A stretch of 64,000 bases of DNA from JAHEGP01 sp963792875 (GCA_963792875.1 CAWBXV010000001.1:172213-236212); one strand, 5' to 3'; positions 35,904 to 44,825 are shown, numbered from the stretch's first letter. Translations and numbers: made by a program. Notes: generated by a model not told the origin, from the letters alone.

Positions 35904-37859
35904 CTAGGCGCGCTCCTGCCGGGCCGAATCCAACGCGACCAGCAGCAGGCGCCGGAAGAGGTTCTCCTTGAAAGAGCGCGGCTTGTCGTAGCCCATGCGC
36001 TCAAGATGCGCGGCATAGGGCGCTGCGTCGGGCGGGCTCAGGAAGCCGGTCTTGGCCACCTTCAGCAGATCGCGCGGCTTCGCGCGCTCCTTCAGCCAGC
36101 CCAGGCCATGGGTGAGCTCCTCCTCGACATAGGTGAAGTCGCTGCCGAAGGGGAAGTCGGGGAAATGGCCCTGCTTGCGGTGGGCCTTGTAGATGTTGGC
36201 GAGGCGTTCGGGCGTGTTCTGCTTGAAGCGTTCGGGGATCGCGTAATCCGCGGGCAGCTTGCCGGCCTCGACGGCGCGCTGCCGCAGCCCCTCCTGGAAG
36301 CGGCTGTCGGCGACGCTGATCAGCGCCTTGATGACTTCCTGATCGGGTTTGCTGCGCAGGTCGGCGATGCCGTACTCGGTGACGATGACATCGCGCAGGT
36401 GCCGCGGGATGGTGGTATGGCCGTAGTTCCATACCACATTGGACTGCGCCTCCTTGTCCTTGACGCGGAAACTGCGCAGCATCAGCACCGAGCGGGCGTC
36501 GGGCAGCTCGTGAGCCTGGGCCACGAAGTTGTACTGCCCCCCCACGCCGCTGATGACCTGACCGTTCTCGAGCTGGTCAGCCGCCGCCGCCCCCAGCAGG
36601 TTGACGTTGAACACGGTGTTGCAGAAACGCGCCTTGGCGCGCTGCAGGCGCTTGATCTCCTCGCCGCCAAAGAGGTGGTTGACGTAGCCGATACGCGTCA
36701 TGTTGATGCGCTTGGCCATCTCCTCCGGCATATCGCGCAGAGCCTGGTAAAAATCGTTAGGGCCGAGGTAGAAGCCGCCGTGCATGAAGACACCGCCCTC
36801 GAGCGTGGCGGGGTCGAGCTCACCGGCATTGACCTTGCGCTGTATCTCGGGATCCTGGAACACCTGGCGCTTGACGATGCCGGCTTGCATCAGTTTGACG
36901 AAGCCGTTGATGAACATCTCGCTGCAGCCGTAGAGGCCCTGCTCGAAAACGCCCAGCCCCCCATGGGTCTCCAGAATACCCGCAGCGTGCTCACTGGTGC
37001 CGACGGCCTTGAGCACCTCGCGGTAGTCGGCGTTGTGCTGATGGCGGAAAATGGCGCTGTAGACCAACGCGTCGCCGAGCGCCCCGATGCCGATCTGCAG
37101 GGTGCCGCCGTCCTGAATCAGCGCGCTGGCGTTGAGGCCGGTGAAGTGGTCCTGCATGCCCACGGGCATGTTGGGCGTGCTGAACAGTTTCTTGTGCGCC
37201 TGCGGATCTTCGATGATGACGTCCCAGCGCGAGGCCTTGACCTCGGCATCTCCCGCCATATACGGCAGATCGGGGTGCAGCTGCGCCACTGAGAGCACCG
37301 TTTTCCCCTGCGCCCGCAGCACGTCCATGGCGTCCAGAATGTCGTGGCTGAGCTCGGGGTTGCAGCTGAAGCTGAGCACCGAATTGTCGCCGTTGCGCCC
37401 CGGCGCCAGCATCTGCGCCACCAGGTTGGCGCCATTGGCGAGGAGTTCCCGCACGGCGAAGGTGTAATTGGTGGAGATGTGGTTCTCCTGCGCGGACCGC
37501 TTGCCCATGGCGGCGCCGGGCTTGTAGTAGAACTCGTGCACCTTGATGTTAGGCGGCAGCTTGTTTCTGGCGACATCGACGGCGTAGTCGAGGTTCTCGT
37601 AGTCGCCCCAGACGCGCTCGGCAAAGGGGTTGAGGAAGCGGTTCTGCAGATCGCTGCCGCCCGCAGGCTTGGTCAGCGAAAGGGCCGTCAGGATGTCCAG
37701 GCTCGCCTCCGGCGTCGCCTTGACGCGCCGATAGAGCGCGTTGGCAAACTGCACGGGCTTGCCCAGTCCCAGCGGCATACCCAGCACGATCTTACCACCC
37801 AGTTCCTGCATGACGCGGTCGACTGCCGCTTCGATATTGACGGTATTTATTGTTGTCAT
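35904..37859 (-). CDS. Acetyl-CoA hydrolase/transferase family protein
   Basis: A 651-residue family I CoA-transferase/hydrolase, longer than the common ~500-residue form. N-terminal part: KIVLGMPLGLGKPVQFANAL. Middle: LQIGIGALGDALVYSAIF, the usual glycine-rich CoA site. C-terminal domain: GVGGQYNFVAQA and VTEYGIADLRSK, the family signature. It either hydrolyses an acyl-CoA or exchanges CoA between acids; the substrate is not deducible. It lies alone between ccmB and the men operon, with its own likely promoter and terminator. It starts at ATG 37859. Confidence 0.85.
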   Translation of the reverse strand: MTTINTVNIEAAVDRVMQELGGKIVLGMPLGLGKPVQFANALYRRVKATPEASLDILTALSLTKPAGGSDLQNRFLNPFAERVWGDYENLDYAVDVARNKLPPNIKVHEFYYKPGAAMGKRSAQENHISTNYTFAVRELLANGANLVAQMLAPGRNGDNSVLSFSCNPELSHDILDAMDVLRAQGKTVLSVAQLHPDLPYMAGDAEVKASRWDVIIEDPQAHKKLFSTPNMPVGMQDHFTGLNASALIQDGGTLQIGIGALGDALVYSAIFRHQHNADYREVLKAVGTSEHAAGILETHGGLGVFEQGLYGCSEMFINGFVKLMQAGIVKRQVFQDPEIQRKVNAGELDPATLEGGVFMHGGFYLGPNDFYQALRDMPEEMAKRINMTRIGYVNHLFGGEEIKRLQRAKARFCNTVFNVNLLGAAAADQLENGQVISGVGGQYNFVAQAHELPDARSVLMLRSFRVKDKEAQSNVVWNYGHTTIPRHLRDVIVTEYGIADLRSKPDQEVIKALISVADSRFQEGLRQRAVEAGKLPADYAIPERFKQNTPERLANIYKAHRKQGHFPDFPFGSDFTYVEEELTHGLGWLKERAKPRDLLKVAKTGFLSPPDAAPYAAHLERMGYDKPRSFKENLFRRLLLVALDSARQERA

Positions 37860-37901
37860 GATGCGAACCCTTCGCTGATAGTCAGGGCAGCCCCCCGACC
37901 G

Positions 37902-37929
37902 TGATTATTATTAAAGGCTGCAGCGTCAA
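37902..37929 (-). promoter_or_regulatory. Possible sigma-70 promoter of the acetyl-CoA hydrolase gene
   Basis: On the minus strand TTGACG (37929-37924) is followed after 16 bp by TAATCA (37907-37902), about 45 bp before the start codon, within a locally AT-rich patch. The -35 is good, the -10 mediocre. Confidence 0.4.
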
Positions 37930-38015
37930 ACTTACCTCGCCGCGACCAGCAACCGCGCGCGCCCTCGCCGGATCCTGCCTATCGCGCGCCCTATCCGGCG
38001 CCAACACCGCGCCCG

Positions 38016-38714
38016 CTAGTCATCCATGTTGATACGCAGGGCGCCGCCGATGGCCAGAGGCGCCAGCACAACCGCCAGCAGTGTCAGCGCACCGACCACC
38101 GCCAGATGCCCACTGTACGGCAATCCGTCGCATCCGGCTACCACGGCGCCAGAACCGAATATGAGTATCGGAATGTATAGGGGCAGCACGATTAATGCAA
38201 CCAGTACGCCGCCTCTCTTCAGACCCACCGTCAACGCCGCACCGATCGCGCCGATCGTGCTGAGGCTCGCCGTGCCCAGCAGCAGCGACGCGACCAGGGG
38301 GCCGTACCCGCCCGCCGGCAGCGCCAGCATGCCGCCCAGCAGCGGCGCTATCAGCGCCACCGGCAGTCCCGCCACCAGCCAGTGGGCCAGCACCTTGGCC
38401 ATGACCATGAAGTAGGCGGGCTGCGGGCTGAGCAGCAGCTGCTGCAGGGTGCCATCGAGATAATCGTCGCGGAACAGGCGGTCGGCCGACAACAGGCACG
38501 ACAGCAGCGCCACCACCCACACCAGGCCTGGCGCGATGGCGCGCAGCACGCCCGGCTCGGGCCCGATGCCCAGCGGGAACAGCGTCACCACGATCAGCGC
38601 GAACACCAGCGGGTTGATCACATCGCCCCGTCGCCGATAGGCCAGCAGCAGTTCGCGGCGCAGCGTACCGCGCACCGCCTCGACGATACCGGGAACGCGC
38701 GCGGCGCTCAACAT
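38016..38714 (-). CDS. ccmB: Heme exporter permease CcmB
   Basis: CcmB is the membrane subunit of the CcmAB ABC transporter that drives holo-CcmE release. The 232-residue protein has six TM helices and family motifs RRRGDVINPLVFALIVVTLF near residue 28 and RLFRDDYLDGTLQQLLLSP near 80. It overlaps ccmA by 7 bp. No ccmC follows; instead come the hydrolase and men genes, so the ccm locus is split here. A 156-bp gap separates it from the hydrolase. Confidence 0.95.
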   Translation of the reverse strand: MLSAARVPGIVEAVRGTLRRELLLAYRRRGDVINPLVFALIVVTLFPLGIGPEPGVLRAIAPGLVWVVALLSCLLSADRLFRDDYLDGTLQQLLLSPQPAYFMVMAKVLAHWLVAGLPVALIAPLLGGMLALPAGGYGPLVASLLLGTASLSTIGAIGAALTVGLKRGGVLVALIVLPLYIPILIFGSGAVVAGCDGLPYSGHLAVVGALTLLAVVLAPLAIGGALRINMDD

Positions 38715-39340
38715 GGCGCACCCGCCAGCTCGAGCCGGTCGAACGGGACGTCGAGATTGAGGGCGTGGTGGGTCGTCAGGATCACGGCGCCGCCCTGGCG
38801 GGCGTGCCGGCAGATCAATTGCTCCAGCTCCTGGACGCCGCCGCGGTCTATCGCGGTGAAGGGTTCATCCAGAATCCACAGCGGCGCGTCGCTGATCAGC
38901 AGGCGGGCCAGCGCAATGCGGCGCTGCTGGCCCGCGGACATGCGGTAGGCCGGCACGTCCTCGTAGCCATCCAGCCCCAGCGCGGCCAGCGCTTCCCGCA
39001 TGCGCTGGTCGGCAACGATCTGATTGAGCTGAAAATACCAGCGCAGGTTCTCCAGCGCCGAGAGCGTGAGCGTCACCCCGGGATTGTGCCCCAGATACAG
39101 CAACTGACTGTAATACTGGCCTGCCGCGGCCGCTATCGGCTGCCCGCACCAGAGCACCTGCCCCTCGTAGGCCGTGGAGATGCCGACCAGAATCCGCAGC
39201 AGGGTGGTCTTGCCGGAGCCATTGGCGCCGGCGATCTGCAATACCTCACCCGGCCCGACCGCACAATTCACGCCATCCAGCAACAGGCGCTGATCGCGCT
39301 CGCAGCTGACACCTCGGGCCTCGATGGAAAACTCTGACAA
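38708..39340 (-). CDS. ccmA: Heme exporter ATPase CcmA
   Basis: A 210-residue ABC ATPase. Walker A is GANGSGKTTLL near residue 37, the signature is MSAGQQRRIALARL near 128, Walker B is LWILDEPFTAID near 149 and the switch His is in TTHHAL. It powers the CcmABCDE complex. The start is TTG at 39340, with AGGGG upstream and no in-frame ATG near. ccmB follows with overlap. Short length fits CcmA. Confidence 0.94.
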   Translation of the reverse strand: MSEFSIEARGVSCERDQRLLLDGVNCAVGPGEVLQIAGANGSGKTTLLRILVGISTAYEGQVLWCGQPIAAAAGQYYSQLLYLGHNPGVTLTLSALENLRWYFQLNQIVADQRMREALAALGLDGYEDVPAYRMSAGQQRRIALARLLISDAPLWILDEPFTAIDRGGVQELEQLICRHARQGGAVILTTHHALNLDVPFDRLELAGAPC

Positions 39341-39499
39341 CGGTCGCCCCTGCTGCTGTACTCACGATGGGTGGGCGGGCGCCAGCAGCCGCCCTGCGAC
39401 CGCCAGCCCCCCGAGCCGAGATTATAGCCACGTTTGCGCGGCCATGGCATCGGCTGACGGACCGCGTTACCGCCGCAGCGGACCTGCGCCCGCGGCTGG

Positions 39500-40369
39500 C
39501 TAGAGGTTGAGCAGATCAATCAGTGACGGCGCGGCCCCGGCACGCCCGCTGTCCGGCGCCGGGCCCGCGCGGTCCGCGCGCAGCGAGGCGAAATCGTACA
39601 GGCCGGGGTCGGCCAGCTGGCTGGGCGAGACGTTCTGCAGCGCGGTGAAAATATTGTCGGTGCGGCCTGGAGTGCGGCGGTCCCACTCCTGCAGCATCGC
39701 CTTGACGGCCTGCCGCTGCATGCCCTCCTGGCTGCCGCAGAGGTTGCAGGGGATGATGGGAAACGCCTTGTGTTGGGCGAAGCGGGCCAGGTCCGCCTCG
39801 CGGCAGTAGGCCAGCGGGCGGATCACCACGTTGCGGTTATCGTCGCTGCGCAGCTTGGGCGGCATCGCCTTGAGGCGGGAGCCATAGAACAGATTGAGGA
39901 ACAGGGTCTCGACGATGTCGTCCTTGTGGTGGCCCAGCGCGATGCTGCTGGCGCCGATGCTCTCGGCGAACGCATAGAGGGTGCCGCGGCGCAGGCGGGA
40001 GCAGAGGCCGCAGGTGGTCTTGCCCTCGGGCACGATGCTCTTGACGACGCTGTAGGTGTCCTTCTCGATGATGTGATAGGCCACCCCCAGCTGCTCGAGA
40101 TAGGCCGGCAGCACGTGCTCGGGAAAGCCCGGCTGCTTCTGGTCCATATTGACGGCGATCAGCTCGAACTGGACCGGCGCGCTCTTCTGCAGGCTGAGCA
40201 GGATATCGAGCATGGCGTACGAATCCTTGCCGCCGCTGAGGCATACCATGACGCGGTCGCCGTCCTCGATCATGCGGTAGTCGGCGATCGCCTGGCCGAC
40301 CTGCCGGCGCAGGCGCTTCTGCAGCTTGTTGAACTCCAGCCGCTGTCTGCGGCTATCGGCTTCTGGCAT
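39500..40369 (-). CDS. ttcA: tRNA 2-thiocytidine synthetase TtcA
   Basis: TtcA thiolates cytidine 32 of several tRNAs. The 289-residue protein has the PP-loop CLSGGKDSYAMLD near residue 43. The Fe-S/thiolation cysteines are in TTCGLCSRLRRG near 118, with another pair in PCNLCGSQ near 208. The ATP-binding GHHKDD motif is near 147. It is divergent from mdh across a 284-bp gap that shows no obvious structure. Confidence 0.95.
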   Translation of the reverse strand: MPEADSRRQRLEFNKLQKRLRRQVGQAIADYRMIEDGDRVMVCLSGGKDSYAMLDILLSLQKSAPVQFELIAVNMDQKQPGFPEHVLPAYLEQLGVAYHIIEKDTYSVVKSIVPEGKTTCGLCSRLRRGTLYAFAESIGASSIALGHHKDDIVETLFLNLFYGSRLKAMPPKLRSDDNRNVVIRPLAYCREADLARFAQHKAFPIIPCNLCGSQEGMQRQAVKAMLQEWDRRTPGRTDNIFTALQNVSPSQLADPGLYDFASLRADRAGPAPDSGRAGAAPSLIDLLNL

Positions 40370-40653
40370 GACACTACCTCATTCGCTGCGCTGGCGGGAT
40401 GGCCACCGGGTTGGCGGCAGCCCGGCGCGGGCCGTGAAACCCTCACCGGGAGCCGCCGGCGGGGCGGCTTGCGGCCGCTCGCCGGGCGGCCGCTATTGTT
40501 CACAGCGCATTAGAAAAATCAATCGAAGTGGCGGCGGATGCGGGCGCGAGACTGGCATTTCGGAGCCATTGTCATAAAATGGCACACCTCTGGCGATACC
40601 TAACCGCAACACCGTCAACCCACCCGATTCTCCAACTGGCAGGAATGCAATCG

Positions 40654-41634
40654 ATGAAAGACCCAGTCCGCATCACGGTAACCGGCGCCGCCGGCCAGAT
40701 CAGCTACGCCCTGTTGTTCCGCATCGCCTCCGGCGCCATGCTGGGCAACGACCAACCGGTCATTCTCCAGCTGCTGGAGATCACCCCGGCCCTGGACGCA
40801 CTCAAGGGCGTCGCCATGGAGCTCGAAGACTGCGCCTTCCCCCTGCTGCAGGGCATCGTCTGCACCGATGACCCCAAGGTCGCCTTCAAGGACAGCGCCT
40901 ATGCGCTGCTGGTCGGCGCCCGCCCCAGGGGGCCGGGCATGGAGCGCAAGGACCTGCTGGAAGCCAACGCCGCCATCTTCTCCACCCAGGGGGCCGCCAT
41001 CAACGCCGTCGCCAGCCGCGACATCAAGGTGCTGGTGGTGGGCAACCCCGCCAACACCAACGCCCTCATCTGCCAGCGCAACGCGCCGGATATCGACCCT
41101 CGCAACTTCACCGCCATGACCCGCCTCGACCACAACCGGGCCGTGACCCAGCTGGCACAGCAGACCGGGCGCGATCTGAGCGAGGTCAGCAGGATGACCG
41201 TCTGGGGCAATCACTCCTCGACCCAGTACCCCGACCTGTTTCATGCCCGGGTGGGTGACGCCGCGGCCATCGACCTGGTCGAGCGCGCGTGGTACGAGAG
41301 CGAGTTCATCCCCACCGTGCAGCAGCGCGGCGCCGCCATCATCAAGGCGCGGGGAGCCTCCAGCGCGGCCTCCGCCGCCAACGCCGCCATCGGACACGTG
41401 CGCGAGTGGGTGCTCGGCACGGCCGAGGGCGACTGGGTGAGCATGAGCGTGTACAGCGACGGCAGCTACGGCATCGAACCGGGCCTGATCTACTCGTTCC
41501 CCTGCACCACCAAGGATGGCCAGTGGAGCATCGTCCAGGGCCTCGCGATCGATGCCTTCAGCGAAACCAGGATGCGCGCGAGCGAAGCGGAACTGATCGA
41601 AGAGCGCGACGCGGTCAGGCACCTGCTGCCCTGA
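40654..41634 (+). CDS. mdh: Malate dehydrogenase
   Basis: Mdh oxidises malate to oxaloacetate with NAD+ in the TCA cycle. The 326-residue protein has the Rossmann motif TGAAGQISYALLFRI at residues 9-23, the substrate-binding arginines in GARPRGPGMERKD, GNPANTNAL, RLDHNRA and the catalytic His in WGNHSSTQYPD near 188. It belongs to the ~326-residue cytosolic-type group rather than the E. coli ~312-residue type. The start is ATG at 40654 because AGGA lies nine bases upstream; an ATG three codons earlier is too close to the AGGA. Confidence 0.96.
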   Translation: MKDPVRITVTGAAGQISYALLFRIASGAMLGNDQPVILQLLEITPALDALKGVAMELEDCAFPLLQGIVCTDDPKVAFKDSAYALLVGARPRGPGMERKDLLEANAAIFSTQGAAINAVASRDIKVLVVGNPANTNALICQRNAPDIDPRNFTAMTRLDHNRAVTQLAQQTGRDLSEVSRMTVWGNHSSTQYPDLFHARVGDAAAIDLVERAWYESEFIPTVQQRGAAIIKARGASSAASAANAAIGHVREWVLGTAEGDWVSMSVYSDGSYGIEPGLIYSFPCTTKDGQWSIVQGLAIDAFSETRMRASEAELIEERDAVRHLLP

Positions 41635-41650
41635 GCCCGCAACGATCGTT

Positions 41651-41682
41651 ACAGCAAAGGCGCCTCGCGGCGCCTCTGCTGT
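41651..41682. terminator. Bidirectional terminator between mdh and the convergent gene
   Basis: A 14-bp stem with one mismatch (ACAGCAAAGGCGCC / GGCGCCTCTGCTGT) and a TCGC tetraloop lies 17 bp past mdh, followed by TTGCT. It also sits 27 bp beyond the stop of the minus-strand gene, so it could serve both. Confidence 0.75.
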
Positions 41683-41708
41683 TTGCTATCCGGCCCGCCG
41701 TGGCGCCA

Positions 41709-42209
41709 TCACTTGGGTGAGGGAATACCCAGCTCAGCCGGGCTGGCGATCAGCGGCACGGAGCGCATGATCTCCAGGTCCATCAGCGTACCGATCTGGC
41801 GTTCGACCTGGGCAAAGCGCACCGCGATGAGCGGGCTCAATTCCTTGCCCATCTGCTTGTAGGTTTTTTCCAGCAATGCCGCGCGACCGCGGTCCAGCTT
41901 GAAGGCCTCCCTGGCCAGCTCGGACGCCTTTTTGTCCGTCATCGCATCGTAGTGATCGGCAAAGGAGCGCAGCAGACTGATGCGCTGGTCGAGCAGTTTA
42001 TCGGACTCGGTTTCATATGCCCGGTACAGCGGCCAGAACGCTTTGCTCTGGGATTCGGTGAGGCCCATGGCCTTTGCCATGATCGCCGATTTCTCCGTGC
42101 GAAACCCGGCCCGGGCCACATTGCCGACGTCCGTCATCGTCTGGGCGAGCGCCAGCTGCGCACCGCCGACCAGCGCCAACAGCAGCAGCGCCACGATTTG
42201 TTTCTTCAT
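41709..42209 (-). CDS. Small periplasmic protein with LTxxQ-like motif
   Basis: A 166-residue exported protein. Signal peptide is residues 1-22 (KKQIVALLLLALVGGAQLALAQ). The mature part is helical and charged, with GLTESQSKAFWPLYRAYE resembling the LTxxQ helix of Spy/CpxP-type envelope chaperones. I do not recognise a named gene. The start is ATG at 42209 with AAGGAT upstream; the longer frame has no signal-like N-terminus. It follows the polyglutamine lipoprotein and cyclase genes on the same strand after a 97-bp gap, so it may be part of that operon. Confidence 0.65.
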   Translation of the reverse strand: MKKQIVALLLLALVGGAQLALAQTMTDVGNVARAGFRTEKSAIMAKAMGLTESQSKAFWPLYRAYETESDKLLDQRISLLRSFADHYDAMTDKKASELAREAFKLDRGRAALLEKTYKQMGKELSPLIAVRFAQVERQIGTLMDLEIMRSVPLIASPAELGIPSPK

Positions 42210-42306
42210 GAGATATCCTTGTATGCAGTTATGGAATGGAAGGCGGCTTGCTTTATAGCACAGCCGGCGGAAATTCACAGCCGTCAGCGCGCCAAAAGCC
42301 CACGGC

Positions 42307-43374
42307 CTACTGCTGCGACAGGCTCTGGTAATTGGCCTGGAAGGTCTCGGCGCGCTTGATGCGCGCCTTCAGGTCGACGTCGTCGGGCACCAGCGCCAGC
42401 GCGTCGCGCCAGTACTGCAGGGCCGCATCGAGCTGTCCGCGGGTATAGCTGCGCTTGCCCTCGTCGATCAGGGCCAGACTCCTGTCCCTGATCAGGCCGT
42501 CGAGCTTCGCGCGCTCCTTGCTCATCCGCGGCCCGCCCTGGCCCTGGCGTTCGAGGCGGCGAAGCGCATCGCTGGCCCGCGGATAGTCGCTGCGGCTCAT
42601 GGCGCTGTCGTATTCCTGCCACAGATTCGCGCGCTGCTGCTGCTGCTGCTGCCGCTGCTGCTGCTGCTGGCTCACCGCGCGCTGGCGCTCGGCATGGCTC
42701 TGCATGCTGTCGACGGCCGCCACCCGCTCCCGGCTGACGGGGGCATCGCCGAACTGCAGAATCAGCATGTCGTAGTTTCTGGCATCATCGTAACGGCCCT
42801 CGGCAAACGCCTCTTGCGCCAGCGGCTGCAGCAGCGCGACCAGCTCGCTCGCCTCAAACTCGAGCTGCTTGAGACGGTTGCGCAGCGCGTAGTCCTCGGG
42901 ATACACCTCGACGAGCTGCTGGGTCAGTTCGATTTCGGCCGGCAGCAACCGCACCCGCAGCAGGCGCAGCGCCTGCCGGATGTCGTCGGCATAGGCGCTG
43001 CGGTGACGGTCGAAATCCCGATAGCCGCCCTCGATGGCAGCGCTGCGGGGCAGCAGCGCGCGCGCGGCCCGGTACAACTTCTCGCCTTCAAACCACTGGC
43101 CAGCGCTTTCCAGCTCACTCGCCGCGTGCAGCGTCTCCAGCTCGTAGGCCTGCACGGCGAGGTCGAGGTATTGCCGATAGAGTCTGCTCTGCTCAGAGCC
43201 GGCCTGCAGCGGATCGATGCGCGCCAGCATGTCGCCGGCCAGATCGAAGCGATGTTCATCGACCAGCCGCTTGTAGGCCGCGGGGTTGAACGTCACCGGC
43301 GCGCTGAGGCCGGCACACCCCGCCAGCGCTGCGAGCAGCCAGGCCATCCCCAGCGACCGCCCGGCCCGCCTCAC
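42307..43374 (-). CDS. TPR-like lipoprotein with a polyglutamine stretch
   Basis: A 355-residue predicted lipoprotein with signal peptide and lipobox LAALAGC (Cys about residue 20). The mature part is largely helical with tetratricopeptide-like repeats, especially the last ~90 residues (AALQYWRDALALVPDDVDLKARI). Residues ~235-247 are two glutamine runs split by one arginine, encoded by CTG/CAG repeats. The start is GTG at 43374, overlapping the cyclase stop as GTGA, and gives a signal peptide with two arginines; an ATG ten codons later would lack these. No named homologue is recognised. Tight coupling to the cyclase suggests a partner role. Confidence 0.7.
   Translation of the reverse strand: MRRAGRSLGMAWLLAALAGCAGLSAPVTFNPAAYKRLVDEHRFDLAGDMLARIDPLQAGSEQSRLYRQYLDLAVQAYELETLHAASELESAGQWFEGEKLYRAARALLPRSAAIEGGYRDFDRHRSAYADDIRQALRLLRVRLLPAEIELTQQLVEVYPEDYALRNRLKQLEFEASELVALLQPLAQEAFAEGRYDDARNYDMLILQFGDAPVSRERVAAVDSMQSHAERQRAVSQQQQQRQQQQQQRANLWQEYDSAMSRSDYPRASDALRRLERQGQGGPRMSKERAKLDGLIRDRSLALIDEGKRSYTRGQLDAALQYWRDALALVPDDVDLKARIKRAETFQANYQSLSQQ
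42634..42669. repeat. CTG trinucleotide repeat encoding polyglutamine
   Basis: Six CTG units (42634-42651), one CCG, then five CTG units (42655-42669) on the plus strand read as CAG glutamine codons on the minus strand within the lipoprotein gene. Such runs can change length by slippage. Confidence 0.85.
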
Positions 43375-44825
43375 GCGGCGCTCCTGTGGCCGATCATCTC
43401 TTCAACCAGACCGTCGATAGCCAGCCGGTACTCCAGGGCCACGTCCTCGACCGCGTAGATTGTCGAGGGCAGCGTCTTGCCGCGCAGGCAGATGGTCCTG
43501 CTCGGCACGGCCTGAATGGCGTTGGCCCGCGCCAGCACCTGATAGAGTGCCTGCTCGATGATAATCTGGCCACCGGCCGCCTCGCCGCACAGGCGCGACG
43601 CCATATTGACCGAATCGCCCACCACTGTGTATTCCATGCGGTCCCTGCCCCCCATCACGCCAGCCAGCATCTCACCGCTGTTGAGACCAATGCGCACCAG
43701 CACGCTGGGCCTGCCCATGGCGCAGCGCCGCTCATTCAGACGGGCCACCAACTTCTGCATGAGCATGGCGCAGCACACGGCATGCACGCGATGCTCGGGA
43801 TCCGGCTTGGGCGCACCGAATACCACCATGGCGCAGTCGCCGATGAACTTGTCCACCGTCCCGGAATAGTAGCGGCTGCAATTGGCGAAGTATTCGTAGT
43901 ATTCATTGAGAAACTCCGCCACCTCCTCCGGGGACAGTCGCTCCGACATGCCGGTAAAGCCCACGATGTCCGCAAAGAGCACGGTGGCCTCCACGCGCTC
44001 CCCGCCGATGCTGACGGTATCGAGCTGCGCCAGCACTTCCTCGGCCACGTCCTTGGCCAGAAACCGCCCCAGCAGGGCTTCGACCTGCTTTTTCTGCAGC
44101 AGGCCGTGGCCCATCTCGTTGATCGCCGCCATGAGCTGGCCCAGCTCATCGGTTCTGCGCTCGGCAACCAGGGCCGGCAGCTCACCGCTGCCGATCCTGG
44201 CGGTCGCTTCCAGCAGCCTGCGGATGGGCCGCGACACGCAGCGGCTGATGTACCAGGCCGCCACCAGCGCGATCAGCGTGACCAGCGCGCAGCTGATCAG
44301 CAGGGTACGCAGGGTGCGGCGATAGACCAGGGAGTGCTGCCGGGTATCGACACTCAGCCGCGCATCGCCCGCACGCCGTCCCTTGAAGGTGATGGGACTG
44401 GTAAAGGACAAGGTTTCGGCGGGCGCCTGCAGCCGGTCGAGCCAGCGCCCGCCGGCGTCGACGGTCGCAGTTGAGGCCGCAACCCTCAGACCGAAGCGGG
44501 CCACCACGTCGCCGCCTCTGCCGACGATCTCCGCCCCGGCGATGCTGGGCAGCTTGGCGAAATTGGACGCCAGCAGCTGCAGCGCGACGCGGTCATCGGT
44601 AAACAGCGGCTCCACCGCGCTGGCTGCCAGCTGCATCGCCAGCGCGGTGCCGAAATCCTCGATCTGCTGATGGCGGAGCTCACTCTGTTTGATCAGGATG
44701 ACCAGGCTCATGGCACCCATGCCGAGCACGATCAGCAGGGCGAACAACACGGCCAGACGCAACCCCAGGGGCATGCGTTTGAGCTGTCCCAGCGGCAGAT
44801 TGACGGGCATCGTTAAATTGACCAT
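43371..44825 (-). CDS. Membrane class III adenylate/guanylate cyclase with HAMP domain
   Basis: A 484-residue sensory cyclase. TM helix 1 (residues 22-45), an extracytoplasmic sensor of ~125 residues, TM helix 2 (~172-195), a HAMP linker (SRCVSRPIRRLLEATARI) and a C-terminal catalytic domain from about 265. Metal-binding aspartates are in LFADIVGFT and in IGDCAMVVFG; the lysine in VDKFIGD and the Thr of YTVVGDSVN fit a class IIIb-type adenylate cyclase; N and R for transition state are in NMASRL. It converts ATP to cAMP, though specificity is inferred. It is first in an apparent operon with a lipoprotein and a periplasmic protein. Confidence 0.87.
   Translation of the reverse strand: MVNLTMPVNLPLGQLKRMPLGLRLAVLFALLIVLGMGAMSLVILIKQSELRHQQIEDFGTALAMQLAASAVEPLFTDDRVALQLLASNFAKLPSIAGAEIVGRGGDVVARFGLRVAASTATVDAGGRWLDRLQAPAETLSFTSPITFKGRRAGDARLSVDTRQHSLVYRRTLRTLLISCALVTLIALVAAWYISRCVSRPIRRLLEATARIGSGELPALVAERRTDELGQLMAAINEMGHGLLQKKQVEALLGRFLAKDVAEEVLAQLDTVSIGGERVEATVLFADIVGFTGMSERLSPEEVAEFLNEYYEYFANCSRYYSGTVDKFIGDCAMVVFGAPKPDPEHRVHAVCCAMLMQKLVARLNERRCAMGRPSVLVRIGLNSGEMLAGVMGGRDRMEYTVVGDSVNMASRLCGEAAGGQIIIEQALYQVLARANAIQAVPSRTICLRGKTLPSTIYAVEDVALEYRLAIDGLVEEMIGHRSAA

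Noticed and set aside
42634..42669. CRISPR or other array in the CTG-rich stretch
   Set aside because: It is a trinucleotide codon repeat inside an intact reading frame, without spacers. No CRISPR-like repeat-spacer pattern was seen anywhere in the window.
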